From Candidatus Zhuqueibacterota bacterium (GTDB lineage Bacteria > Zhuqueibacterota > Zhuqueibacteria > Residuimicrobiales > Residuimicrobiaceae), in contig JAFGSU010000189.1 in the NCBI GenBank assembly GCA_016934435.1, positions 1 to 24,741 on the forward strand: 24,741 nt of DNA, read 5' to 3'. Positions 8,246 through 15,782 of this stretch are shown one piece after another. The position numbers and the translations under genes were made by a program. The notes beneath the pieces are model-generated. The model did not search any database. It had not been told where the DNA came from and was given only the letters and a program-made list of their open reading frames with translations. Position 1 is the first letter of the stretch; every line of letters begins with the position of its first letter.

Positions 8246-9370
8246 TTAACGCGACAACAGGCATCGTCTTGTTCGAATTTCATCTCCCATTCGTATCTGG
8301 TAAAAATATATGCCCGATGCCAGACCATACGAATGAAATGGAAAACGATGAACACCGGCGGATTGCGATCCCGAGTAGAGCACGTCCAGCTGTTGCCCCA
8401 CAGCGTTATACAGAATCAGTTCGACAAAATCCGGTCGGAGCAATTCATAAATAATGGTTGTTCGATTATTAAATGGATTGGGATAATTTTGATGCAGGAT
8501 AAACGTCCCTCGATCCATCTGCGGCGAGTTGGTTAGGTGTGATAGATTGGTAAAATGCAGCGCCGCCTGCGATAGTGTCAAATACTGTATGTTGCTGCCG
8601 TAGGTCGTATTGAGCGAATCGAGCATCTCCCCCACCCATCGGATGACGATGCCGTTTTCATATCCCTGACGAATGAAATAATCATGCAACAACAAACAGT
8701 AATAGCCATCCACATCGCCCCTATTTCTGATGTCGTGCAAGACTTGCGCGAGCTTGGCATCGTATGTATCCGCTTTAAGTGCCCAGGTAAATTCACCGTG
8801 GGGGCTTAAATTATAGAGTCCTGGTCGGATGAAGGACTTGGTGGTAGTGGTAGTGGACAGCACATGAAAATTCTTGTCGGCCAGGAGTGTATAGGTCGTC
8901 TGATCCGCGCTGTGTCCCGGAGGTACAAATGAAGCCGGAACAAGGTTGAGGCTATCCAGTAATATTTCGCTGCCACGTCCGAGCAGGGTTTCCTGCTCGG
9001 CGTAGGATATGGTGATTTTTCTACTTGAGCAATACATCTCATGATTTGAAGAACCGCAAACGGGACAGATATGATTATAACCATGTTGGCTTATTTCATG
9101 GCCTTTTTGCATGCTCTGCAATAGTTCCTGTCGCAGGAGGCCGTTCCGGTTTGCCTCCTCCACCAGTCGATGCGGTATGACCGCCCACGTCACTTTTGCC
9201 CCTTTTGATTCAACCATGGTTTCAAACGGTTTGATGCTACGCGGCAGGATGGTTGTATTCCTACAAAGAATATCGTCAACCCGGACGATGAAAATCAACG
9301 GATTCTGTGCAAATATCGGTAAAACCGCAAAAAGCAGCCAGTTTATCATCATGATCCATGACTTGTACAA
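8246..9370 (-). CDS. Secreted polysaccharide deacetylase-like (NodB/DUF2334-type) protein with T9SS sorting domain
   Basis: 374 residues from a TTG start at 9370, chosen because GGAGG lies seven bases upstream and the product then begins with a compact signal peptide (cleavage near Ala21). An ATG at 9400 would add ten residues but lacks a good ribosome-binding site. The metal site of the NodB-like barrel is visible: 'RVDD' (Asp32-Asp33) and 'HEISQHGYNH' (His96, His100), with 'VPPGHSAD' as a later motif. Just after His100 comes an unusual Cys cluster, C-P-V-C plus a third Cys (102, 105, 114). Residues ~287-374 are a classic T9SS type A sorting domain ('LHQNYPNPFNNRTTI', 'LASGIYFYQI'). It probably removes acetyl groups from an extracellular or cell-surface glycan; the substrate is unknown. 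Confidence 0.87.
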   Translation of the reverse strand: MYKSWIMMINWLLFAVLPIFAQNPLIFIVRVDDILCRNTTILPRSIKPFETMVESKGAKVTWAVIPHRLVEEANRNGLLRQELLQSMQKGHEISQHGYNHICPVCGSSNHEMYCSSRKITISYAEQETLLGRGSEILLDSLNLVPASFVPPGHSADQTTYTLLADKNFHVLSTTTTTKSFIRPGLYNLSPHGEFTWALKADTYDAKLAQVLHDIRNRGDVDGYYCLLLHDYFIRQGYENGIVIRWVGEMLDSLNTTYGSNIQYLTLSQAALHFTNLSHLTNSPQMDRGTFILHQNYPNPFNNRTTIIYELLRPDFVELILYNAVGQQLDVLYSGSQSAGVHRFPFHSYGLASGIYFYQIRMGDEIRTRRCLLSR

Positions 9371-9377
9371 ATCCGTT

Positions 9378-9382
9378 CCTCC
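9378..9382 (-). promoter_or_regulatory. Ribosome-binding site deciding a TTG start
   Basis: GGAGG on the minus strand, seven bases before the TTG at 9370. It lies inside the reading frame that would be used from the upstream ATG at 9400, and is the reason for preferring the TTG start of the deacetylase. Confidence 0.6.
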
Positions 9383-9424
9383 ATGATTCCTGTTGAACAT
9401 GTTTTATCTTCACATGTGTACAAT

Positions 9425-10981
9425 TTAGTCCTGCACCGGTTTGAATAAAAGGTCTTTAAAATCAAAACTGAAATCCGTCGCCGAGGATACCGGCGCCATC
9501 TTCACCTGATCGATGCTGCCGTCGGGATGGAGGGCAAATGTGACAAAAGCATCGGCGCGCAATTCGCGATCGTGCCAGCGAACGATAAATGTATCGTATT
9601 GCCAGTGCTCCAGATCACCCACCAGCGAAGGCGTGTTGGAAAATTGCAGCAGCAATCGGTCTTTTTTCAAAGAGAGCACCATGGTGCCATACCAGGGGTC
9701 TTTATAGGTGCCCGCATATTTTTCCAGCGGCAAGGAGGGCTGTGACGATGTGTTTCTTTCGAGTTCCCTCGTCTCCTTTTCTGCTGAAACCATCGAATCC
9801 GATCGGGCTTTTACCTTGACATAACCATTCAACCAATCGTATGGTTTTGCCTTCAGGAAATGATCCATGATATGGAGGGTCATGACGTCAAAGGCTTCGC
9901 CCGATTCCTGATTGGTGAGCACGACGATCCCCAGTTTAATCTCCGGTACCATAGTCACTTTAGACACATAGCCGGGCAGACCGCCGGTGTGGTGGACGAT
10001 TTTTATGCCCCGATAGTCTTGCACGCCAAAACCCAATGCATACCCGCGGAAATTGGATTCCAGCGGCGCCAGTTCCGCGGGAGGCTTACCAGGGAAGCGC
10101 GGGGTAACCAGCGCCCATAGCTGTCGGGTTGTATTTTGTGAAAACAACCTGGTACCATCCGCCAGGCGGCCAGAATCCAGTTGTACGATCACCCATTTGG
10201 CCATATCCGTGGCGCTGGCGTTGATGCCGCCGGCCGGATTGACGTTATCGCTGACAAACGGCGTCACCGGCTTAAGCTCGCCTTCAATGACGGCATGCGG
10301 CATCGCGACATTGCCGCCCATACCGCTGTCCGAATGCCGCACCTTGCTGTCCAGCATACCAACAGGTTTAATGATGCGATTGTCGACAAAAGTTTCCCAT
10401 GTTTGCCCGGAAACGGCTTCGATGACTTCCCCTGCCACACTATAGAGAACATTGTCATAAGCATATTTGCTGCGAAAACTGGACGCTGGTTTGATGTAGC
10501 GCAATCGGCGTACGATCTCCTTACGGTCCAGAGTCGTTTCCGGCCACCACAACAAATCGCCGGCGCCGAGTCCCAGCCCGCTGCGATGAACCAAAAGGTC
10601 ACGGATGGTCAACTCTCGCGTTACGTAGGGATCGTACATCTGAAAATAGGGCAAATAATTGATCACCGGATCATCCCATTTGAGCTTGTCTTCTTCTACT
10701 AATAGCGCGAGGGCGGTAGCCGTAAACGCTTTGGTATTGGATGCAATACCAAAAAGGGTGCGTTCATCAACCGGATCGTCAGCGCCCAATGTGCGAACAC
10801 CATACCCTTTTGCCAGTAAAATCTGGCCATCCTTCACCACGGCCAATCCAACACCCGGAACCTGAAAGGTTTTCATCACCCGCAAAACGTAATCATCCAG
10901 CTTTTTCGGCAACGGACCGGATTTCGCCTGGATAGAGAAAACGGTCATAAAAATAATTAGCAGGATAGAACGTGTTTTCAT
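9425..10981 (-). CDS. Class C beta-lactamase-fold serine hydrolase (peptidase S12-like)
   Basis: 518 residues from the ATG at 10981. The frame is open 64 codons further upstream, but that stretch overlaps the permease gene and is rejected, because GAGGAG seven bases before 10981 is ideal and a signal peptide (cleavage near Ala19) follows. Catalytic motifs are intact: 'SNTK' (Ser81, Lys84), 'YDN' (175-177) and 'HTG' (331-333). The last ~120 residues form a beta-rich extension like DUF3471, common in esterase- or D-aminopeptidase-type relatives. It is exported, probably to the periplasm. Family members act as esterases, D-peptidases or carboxypeptidases; antibiotic resistance should not be assumed. 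Its ribosome-binding site overlaps the permease stop codon, so the two are likely translationally coupled. Confidence 0.93.
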   Translation of the reverse strand: MKTRSILLIIFMTVFSIQAKSGPLPKKLDDYVLRVMKTFQVPGVGLAVVKDGQILLAKGYGVRTLGADDPVDERTLFGIASNTKAFTATALALLVEEDKLKWDDPVINYLPYFQMYDPYVTRELTIRDLLVHRSGLGLGAGDLLWWPETTLDRKEIVRRLRYIKPASSFRSKYAYDNVLYSVAGEVIEAVSGQTWETFVDNRIIKPVGMLDSKVRHSDSGMGGNVAMPHAVIEGELKPVTPFVSDNVNPAGGINASATDMAKWVIVQLDSGRLADGTRLFSQNTTRQLWALVTPRFPGKPPAELAPLESNFRGYALGFGVQDYRGIKIVHHTGGLPGYVSKVTMVPEIKLGIVVLTNQESGEAFDVMTLHIMDHFLKAKPYDWLNGYVKVKARSDSMVSAEKETRELERNTSSQPSLPLEKYAGTYKDPWYGTMVLSLKKDRLLLQFSNTPSLVGDLEHWQYDTFIVRWHDRELRADAFVTFALHPDGSIDQVKMAPVSSATDFSFDFKDLLFKPVQD

Positions 10982-10987
10982 GAAATG

Positions 10988-10994
10988 CTCCTCA
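10988..10994 (-). promoter_or_regulatory. Ribosome-binding site overlapping the permease stop codon
   Basis: Minus-strand TGAGGAG: the TGA is the stop codon of the ABC permease and the GGAG part serves the serine hydrolase ATG at 10981. This supports co-transcription and translational coupling, and fixes the hydrolase start. Confidence 0.75.
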
Positions 10995-11846
10995 TTTGCT
11001 TTCCTGGAGTTCGTGCTGCAAAACATCAATACGATGTCGCAATTTGCGACGTTTGGGAGAAAAAATAAAACAAATAAAAAAACAGAGCGTTGCCACCAGT
11101 ACGATCGTAGCGCCGGAAGCGAGATTGAGAATGGAAGACAGCACCAATCCAGCCCAGCAGGATCCCACGCCAAAGGCGACGCTCAAACGCATCATGGCCC
11201 TGAAATCCTCGGTTAATTGATAGGCCGACGCCGCCGGTGTGACGATGAGCGCCGCGACCAGAACAATGCCGACACTTTTTATGGAAATGACGATGGTAAG
11301 GGCCACCAGGGTAATCATTAAAAGATTCAACTTGCGCACCGGTAATCCCGTTACTTCGGCCATTTCAATATCAAACGTAAGAAACAAAAACTCTTTAAAA
11401 AAAATGCCGACAACGGCAATGACCAGAATGGTTAAAACCAGACTCACCCACAAGTCCATGGCACTGACGGCGAGAATGTTACCGAACAGATAGCTGAAAA
11501 GATCGGCATTATACCCGTGCATGAGGCTGATGAGCAACACACCAAAGGCCATGGTTGAAGCGAAGAAAATGCCCACCGCCGTATCTTCGCGAACCTTTTG
11601 TTTTTCACTGACAAAGGCAATCCCCCAGGCGGTTAAGAGACAGAAAATGATGGTCGTAAAAATCGGGTTAATACCGAGCATAAATCCCAGAGCGACGCCG
11701 CCAAAGGAAGCATGCGAGATGCCGGCGCCGATGAAGGACATGCTGCGTAACACCACATACACACCCATAATCGCACAAACCGTCCCAATGATGGTGGCGG
11801 ACAGAATCGCCCGCTGCATAAACGTATACTGTACAAGTTCGAGCAT
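10992..11846 (-). CDS. Metal ABC transporter permease, ZnuB/MntB (ABC-3) family
   Basis: 284 residues from the ATG at 11846 ('MLELVQYTFMQRAIL'), the usual ABC-3 start; the open frame upstream overlaps the ATPase gene and is not used. There are about eight to nine transmembrane segments. Family landmarks are 'SMSFIGAGISHASFGGVALG' near the N-terminus, 'LFGNILAVS' mid-protein, and 'SIKSVGIVLVAALIVTPAA' before the last helices. It forms the inner-membrane channel for Zn2+ or Mn2+ (iron in some relatives) with the neighbouring ATPase and lipoprotein. The gene starts 13 bp after the ATPase stop. The C-terminal tail is basic ('SPKRRKLRHR') and cytoplasmic. Confidence 0.94.
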   Translation of the reverse strand: MLELVQYTFMQRAILSATIIGTVCAIMGVYVVLRSMSFIGAGISHASFGGVALGFMLGINPIFTTIIFCLLTAWGIAFVSEKQKVREDTAVGIFFASTMAFGVLLISLMHGYNADLFSYLFGNILAVSAMDLWVSLVLTILVIAVVGIFFKEFLFLTFDIEMAEVTGLPVRKLNLLMITLVALTIVISIKSVGIVLVAALIVTPAASAYQLTEDFRAMMRLSVAFGVGSCWAGLVLSSILNLASGATIVLVATLCFFICFIFSPKRRKLRHRIDVLQHELQESK

Positions 11847-11859
11847 CGATAGGTTCCAT

Positions 11860-12675
11860 TTATTTTTTATTACGAGAGCCGGCAGGCGACGGTACAACCA
11901 TATGCGGCACTTCGCCATGTCTGAAAAACATCGATTCGCAGCCGTACATATCTTCCAGCGTCTCCTGGCCCAGGACTTCTTGCGGTCGGCCGTGTGTCAC
12001 CAGCCTGCGATTGAGGCAGGCTACAACCGAAACATATTGCGACACCGCGGCGACGTCGTGCGTTACTAAAATCAGAGTGATTTTCATCTGACTGTGCATC
12101 TGGTGCAGCCAGGTGAAAAATCCCTCGCTGGTAGCCACATCCAGAGCTGCAGTTGGTTCATCCAGCAAGAGCAATTCGGGTTCCAGGGCCAGCGCCCGTG
12201 CGATGAGCACCCGTTGCCGCTGGCCGCCGCTCAAACGGCCGATCTGTCGTTCAGCGAAATCTGCCATTTCCACCAGTTCAAGCGCCTGCATAACCGCCTG
12301 CCAATCCGGTTTTTTCGGCCGTTTCCCGATGCCCAGTTTATAACTGCGGCCCAGCATCACGGCATCTTTCACCTTGATCGGAAAATTAAAATCGATAGTG
12401 TTGTATTGCGAAACATAACCGATTTTAGTGCGCCGGGCGCCCAAATTTTGCGGCGCAACGCCGAAAATGGTGATGGATCCCGATAACGGCTGCACTAACC
12501 CCAACATGGCTCGCAAAAGCGTGGTTTTGCCTGAACCGTTAGGCCCGAGAATCCCCCAGAATTCGTCCGCACGAATGGTAAAGGTAACATTTTCCAACGC
12601 CAGGGCATCCTGATAAGCTACATACAGCTGACGGCAATCAACAATCGTTTTTTTTGAATTTTCCATGTTCCTCAC
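11860..12675 (-). CDS. Metal ABC transporter ATP-binding protein, ZnuC/MntB-type
   Basis: 271 residues with a complete ABC cassette: Walker A 'GPNGSGKTTLL', Q-loop region 'IGYVSQYN', signature 'LSGGQRQRV', Walker B 'LLLLDEPTAALD', and the switch His in 'LVTHD'. It powers metal import through the adjacent permease. The GTG at 12675 overlaps the TGA of the lipoprotein gene (GTGA), which suggests translational coupling; an ATG at 12666 is an alternative, but GAGG then sits only three bases away. The C-terminal ~30 residues include a Cys/His-containing segment ('YGCESMFFRHGEVPH') of unknown role. Zinc versus manganese specificity cannot be read from the ATPase. Confidence 0.94.
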   Translation of the reverse strand: MRNMENSKKTIVDCRQLYVAYQDALALENVTFTIRADEFWGILGPNGSGKTTLLRAMLGLVQPLSGSITIFGVAPQNLGARRTKIGYVSQYNTIDFNFPIKVKDAVMLGRSYKLGIGKRPKKPDWQAVMQALELVEMADFAERQIGRLSGGQRQRVLIARALALEPELLLLDEPTAALDVATSEGFFTWLHQMHSQMKITLILVTHDVAAVSQYVSVVACLNRRLVTHGRPQEVLGQETLEDMYGCESMFFRHGEVPHMVVPSPAGSRNKK

Positions 12676-13556
12676 TTTAAGGCCAGAGCCATCTGTCGCA
12701 CATTTTCTTTTAAAAGTTGTATATAATTGAATTGCTCCGCATCGCTTCCAAGAGGATCAAGGCGGATAACATGAATATTACATTCTGCTGCGATCGCTTG
12801 GCTGATTTTAACCGGAAACTGCTTTTCGGCGAATATTGCTCTGGCTTTAATTTCTTGCGCCACCCGGATAATTTCGGCCACATCCTTGGGATTAGGCTCA
12901 AATCCGGGATGTTTCTCGATCACGGCGGCTTGAACCAGACCATAGCTTTCGGCAAAATAACGCCACGACGGATGAAAACAGATGAACGCCCTACTGCGCC
13001 AGCCGGCTATTTCCATCCGTATTTCCTCATCCAATTTTTGCAGATCCGCGATATAGCGCGCTTCCCGAGTTCGATAATAGTCTGCATGTATCGAATCCAC
13101 TCGACAGAGCCCCGCACAAATCTGTCTGACCTGATGCATGGCTATGACAGGATCCAGCCAGATATGCGGATTGCCGCCGGTGTGATCATCAGCCTCCAAC
13201 ACCTCTACCCCTTTTGACGTCTCGATGACCACAATATCGGATTGTTGAAGATTAGAAATAAGATCATCCGCCCAGAATTCCAGTCCGATGCCGTTGAGGA
13301 TCAGCAGTTTTGCCCTGGAGGTCTTGATCAGAATTTCAGGCGTTAGCTCGAATATGTGCGGATTTACGCCGGGGGGCACGATGGCAAACGCATCCACCCG
13401 GTCGCCTCCGACCTGACGGGCAAAATCCATCAACGGCAGAATGCTGGTAGCTACAACAATTCGATCCTGGTCTGCAGGTGGCTTGCTGCATGATATCAGC
13501 ATAGCGCCGACAACAAGGAGCAAAATGAGTAATTGAAAATTTTTGTGATATATCAT
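12672..13556 (-). CDS. Metal-binding lipoprotein of ABC transporter, ZnuA/MntA (SBP_bac_9) family
   Basis: 294 residues. The lipoprotein signal ends in 'LISC' with Cys23 as the lipid-attachment site. The three cluster A-I metal-ligand histidines are in place: His67 ('PPGVNPHIFELTP'), His131 ('GGNPHIWLDP') and His195 ('CFHPSWRYFAESYG'). The fourth acidic ligand is probably in 'RLDPLGSD' near the C-terminus. The loop between the first two histidines is short and acidic with one His ('EADDHTGG'), unlike the long His-rich loop of many zinc-specific ZnuA proteins, so manganese or mixed specificity is possible. It captures metal at the membrane surface and delivers it to the permease. GAGG lies seven bases before the ATG; the SDR gene ends 15 bp upstream. 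Confidence 0.93.
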   Translation of the reverse strand: MIYHKNFQLLILLLVVGAMLISCSKPPADQDRIVVATSILPLMDFARQVGGDRVDAFAIVPPGVNPHIFELTPEILIKTSRAKLLILNGIGLEFWADDLISNLQQSDIVVIETSKGVEVLEADDHTGGNPHIWLDPVIAMHQVRQICAGLCRVDSIHADYYRTREARYIADLQKLDEEIRMEIAGWRSRAFICFHPSWRYFAESYGLVQAAVIEKHPGFEPNPKDVAEIIRVAQEIKARAIFAEKQFPVKISQAIAAECNIHVIRLDPLGSDAEQFNYIQLLKENVRQMALALK

Positions 13557-13571
13557 TAATATACCTCTTGT

Positions 13572-14336
13572 TCAGTTTTTCTTGCGATTATGCATTAAAA
13601 AGGCCCACCAGGTATCGGGCAGCCAGCAACCGATGATGCTCAGAATGACCATGGGTATCGGAAACCTGATTTTCGTCCGGCCGCGTTCCAGTCCCCTGAT
13701 AATGATGCGCACGGCTTTCTGAACCGATATCATAAAAGGCATAGGAAACTTGTTTTTCGCCGTCATCGGCGTTTCAACAAAACCCGGCGAAATGAGGGTG
13801 AATTGCAGCCCGCTCCTCCACAAATCGACCCGCAGGCTTTCCAGCAGGCGATCGAGGGCAGCCTTGCTGGCCGAGTATGGCGCCGAATTCGGCATACCGC
13901 GATAGGACGCCAGTGAGCTGGTCACAGCCACGATGCCCTTTCGCCGTTTGAGCATAGCCGGCAGCAAATGTTGCAGAAAATAGACGGCGCCCCAAAAATT
14001 GACATCGAATTGACGGTGAAAATTTTCGATATCGATATCCCGCGCCTTAAATCCCCCTCCAACACCCGCGTTAAGGATGAGGACGTCAAGGCTCACCCCG
14101 CTGTCGATTATCTTCCTGCAGACCAGTTGCACCTCTTTTTCGTCCGCCACATCGCAAACATAATATTGGTGCTGCCGCATGGTTGTACCGATCTCCTCGC
14201 ACAGTTGCTGCAGCAGCTCTTCCCGCCGCGCGATGAGGATGAGACGACATCCACGGACGGCTAATTGCCGCGACAGCTCACTGCCGATACCGGTGGATGC
14301 GCCGGTGATCAGTATATTCAGATTTTTCAGCTTCAC
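13572..14336 (-). CDS. Short-chain dehydrogenase/reductase (classical SDR)
   Basis: 254 residues from a GTG at 14336 (AAGG about eight bases upstream). Classical SDR motifs are all present: the dinucleotide loop 'TGASTGIG' (11-18), 'LNAGVGGG', catalytic Ser141 in 'VTSSLASYRG', and Tyr154/Lys158 in 'YSASK'. The basic residues after strand 2 ('ARREE') favour NADP(H). The C-terminal ~60 residues are hydrophobic and basic ('IPMVILSIIGCWLPDTWW'), suggesting membrane association as in the 'SDR family NAD(P)-dependent oxidoreductase' proteins near lipid or envelope genes. The substrate is not deducible. It is the first gene of the minus-strand unit and lies 15 bp before the metal-binding lipoprotein; a functional link to metal uptake is not obvious. 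Confidence 0.93.
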   Translation of the reverse strand: MKLKNLNILITGASTGIGSELSRQLAVRGCRLILIARREELLQQLCEEIGTTMRQHQYYVCDVADEKEVQLVCRKIIDSGVSLDVLILNAGVGGGFKARDIDIENFHRQFDVNFWGAVYFLQHLLPAMLKRRKGIVAVTSSLASYRGMPNSAPYSASKAALDRLLESLRVDLWRSGLQFTLISPGFVETPMTAKNKFPMPFMISVQKAVRIIIRGLERGRTKIRFPIPMVILSIIGCWLPDTWWAFLMHNRKKN

Positions 14337-14361
14337 GAAAGAACCTTTTATTAATCCTCAT

Positions 14362-14390
14362 AATATAGAAATAATCACGATTAAATGCAA
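14362..14390 (-). promoter_or_regulatory. Possible sigma70-type promoter for the minus-strand unit
   Basis: On the minus strand, TTGCAT (14390-14385) and TATATT (14367-14362) are separated by exactly 17 bases. The -10 box matches consensus at 5 of 6 positions, the -35 at only 3 of 6. Transcription would start about 20 bases before the SDR GTG. The region is AT-rich, so chance matches are easy. Confidence 0.3.
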
Positions 14391-14519
14391 ACAAGACAAT
14401 CATGCTATGAAAAAATGTGCATTGTAGTCCCTTGATACACTAACTCAAAACCGTACAGAACTGTCCTTATACTGCCACATATATTTTTACTAACCTCAAT
14501 AATATCAGTGATTCATATT

Positions 14520-14536
14520 CTGGCATTCAATTTGTA
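14520..14536 (+). promoter_or_regulatory. Sigma54-like -24/-12 element before the cyclase gene cluster
   Basis: CTGGCATTCAATTTGTA fits the sigma54 layout YTGGCAC-N5-TTGCW: perfect TGGCA at -24, ten bases between the GG and the -12 dinucleotide, and TTG at -12. The one serious mismatch is GT where GC is expected. Predicted transcription would start near 14548, about 28 bases before the ATG at 14576 and just before its AGGAGG (14565-14570). Confidence 0.35.
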
Positions 14537-14575
14537 TCATTCTCCTTGATCATTCCGTAGTTTAAGGAGGAGATA

Positions 14576-15727
14576 ATGAGTAATAAAATTCTGAAATGCA
14601 TGCTTTTAGTTACGCTCATAATGGGCCTTATACCCTCCTGTTTTGCCCAGATTAATATTTCCGCCCTTTTAGTGAATCGTGAATTGCGGGTTTTTTTCCT
14701 CAGCGATTTCAATTTTACCGGCAGAGGAACCAGTTCCGGGGAGATTTTTCAAGTAAGAATCTCCAATGCAACCCTAGAGCCGGTTTCTTTTCAATTACGA
14801 TTGTTGATCAGATATAATAGCCAGGATTTGGATCAGGGCATAACCAGGCCGTACACACTATCCTTTGCCGAGAGCCCCATTCTGATAACCAAGCAGAATC
14901 TGTTTTCCCAGGCGCAAAAGTTTTCATTGCAGGATTACGCCATCCTGCCCGAGGGAAAAGATATACGCGATAAAATTTTAACGACCGGCAGATTGCCTTC
15001 CGGCATCTATCAATTCATTTTTCAAATTATTGATCCTTCGATGCCCGGTCCCCCAGTCGACGAAGCATTTCTCGAAATCGACATCTCCAATCCCAGCACC
15101 CTGGACCTGATTTCGCCCGGATCGCCCGCTGACCATGCTTCCGCCGATGTGATTATCACGACGCAGCCGGTATTTCGCTGGACATCGAATATGGGTAAAT
15201 TTCGTCTGCGCTTGGCGGAAAAGCTGCCGGATGTGCACGATTCAGCCAGCCCGGCGGAGATCATTCAGGATCGAGTAAGATTTGAAGGCGACTACACCGT
15301 CGACGCCACGAAAAGCGGCGGCACAGCGCCCGACGGTTCCACCTATTTACCGGCCACCATACTTCAGTATCCGCCGGCCGGCGCCTGGCCGCTGGAACGC
15401 GGCAAAGTGTACTACTGGCAGGTGACGGGCCTTGTGCCCACCTCCGGCGCTGAACTGGAACTACCCAGTGAAATATGGGCGTTTCAGATCAGCCCGCTGG
15501 AGAACCTGACCCCCGCTCTGACCCAAACCCTGTTGTTGGAACGTCTGCGCGCCATTTTGGGCGACCGCTTTGAGAATTTATTTTCCGCAGGCGGCGGACT
15601 GGCTGGATTTTCGCCAACCGGTATGTGCATGCTCAACGGCAAATGGCTTTCGGCGGAAGAAGTGCAGAGAATCCTTGCAAAAATTGCCAGCGGCGAATAC
15701 GAACTGATCGATTTGCGGGTGGAGTAA
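14576..15727 (+). CDS. Secreted protein of unknown function with Ig/Fn3-like region, first gene of cyclase cluster
   Basis: 383 residues; signal peptide with cleavage near Ala24; AGGAGG five bases before the ATG. I do not recognise a named family. The N-terminal ~150 residues are beta-rich. A central segment reads like an extracellular Fn3-type module: 'LDLISPGSPA', 'TTQPVFRWTS', 'FRLRLAEKLP', then 'GKVYYWQVTGL' and 'SEIWAFQI'. The C-terminal ~75 residues are helical ('TQTLLLERLRAILGD') and end in 'EEVQRILAKIASGEYELIDL'. No membrane anchor or sorting domain, so it is probably periplasmic. Its position before FecR, barrel and CHASE2-cyclase genes suggests a sensor or adaptor role. The module resembles the DUF928-type proteins found near CHASE2 genes in cyanobacteria only in general pattern; that comparison is weak. 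Confidence 0.85.
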   Translation: MSNKILKCMLLVTLIMGLIPSCFAQINISALLVNRELRVFFLSDFNFTGRGTSSGEIFQVRISNATLEPVSFQLRLLIRYNSQDLDQGITRPYTLSFAESPILITKQNLFSQAQKFSLQDYAILPEGKDIRDKILTTGRLPSGIYQFIFQIIDPSMPGPPVDEAFLEIDISNPSTLDLISPGSPADHASADVIITTQPVFRWTSNMGKFRLRLAEKLPDVHDSASPAEIIQDRVRFEGDYTVDATKSGGTAPDGSTYLPATILQYPPAGAWPLERGKVYYWQVTGLVPTSGAELELPSEIWAFQISPLENLTPALTQTLLLERLRAILGDRFENLFSAGGGLAGFSPTGMCMLNGKWLSAEEVQRILAKIASGEYELIDLRVE

Positions 15728-15782
15728 TGCAGAGGCCGGCTCTGTCCTATCACCGACGCTGTAAAATAAAATGGGAATTACC

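Noticed and set aside
9425..10981. Antibiotic-resistance beta-lactamase
   Set aside because: The SxxK/YxN/HTG motifs define a broad serine-hydrolase fold; length and the C-terminal beta extension fit esterase or D-peptidase relatives rather than AmpC.
10982..11173. 64-codon N-terminal extension of the serine hydrolase
   Set aside because: It overlaps the permease coding sequence, whereas the ATG at 10981 has GAGGAG at ideal spacing followed by a signal peptide.
11847..11918. 24-codon N-terminal extension of the ABC permease
   Set aside because: It overlaps the ATPase gene; the ATG at 11846 matches where ABC-3 permeases begin.
11521..12069. 182-codon open frame on the plus strand
   Set aside because: It is antisense to the permease and ATPase genes, which have intact family motifs; no ribosome-binding site or family resemblance.
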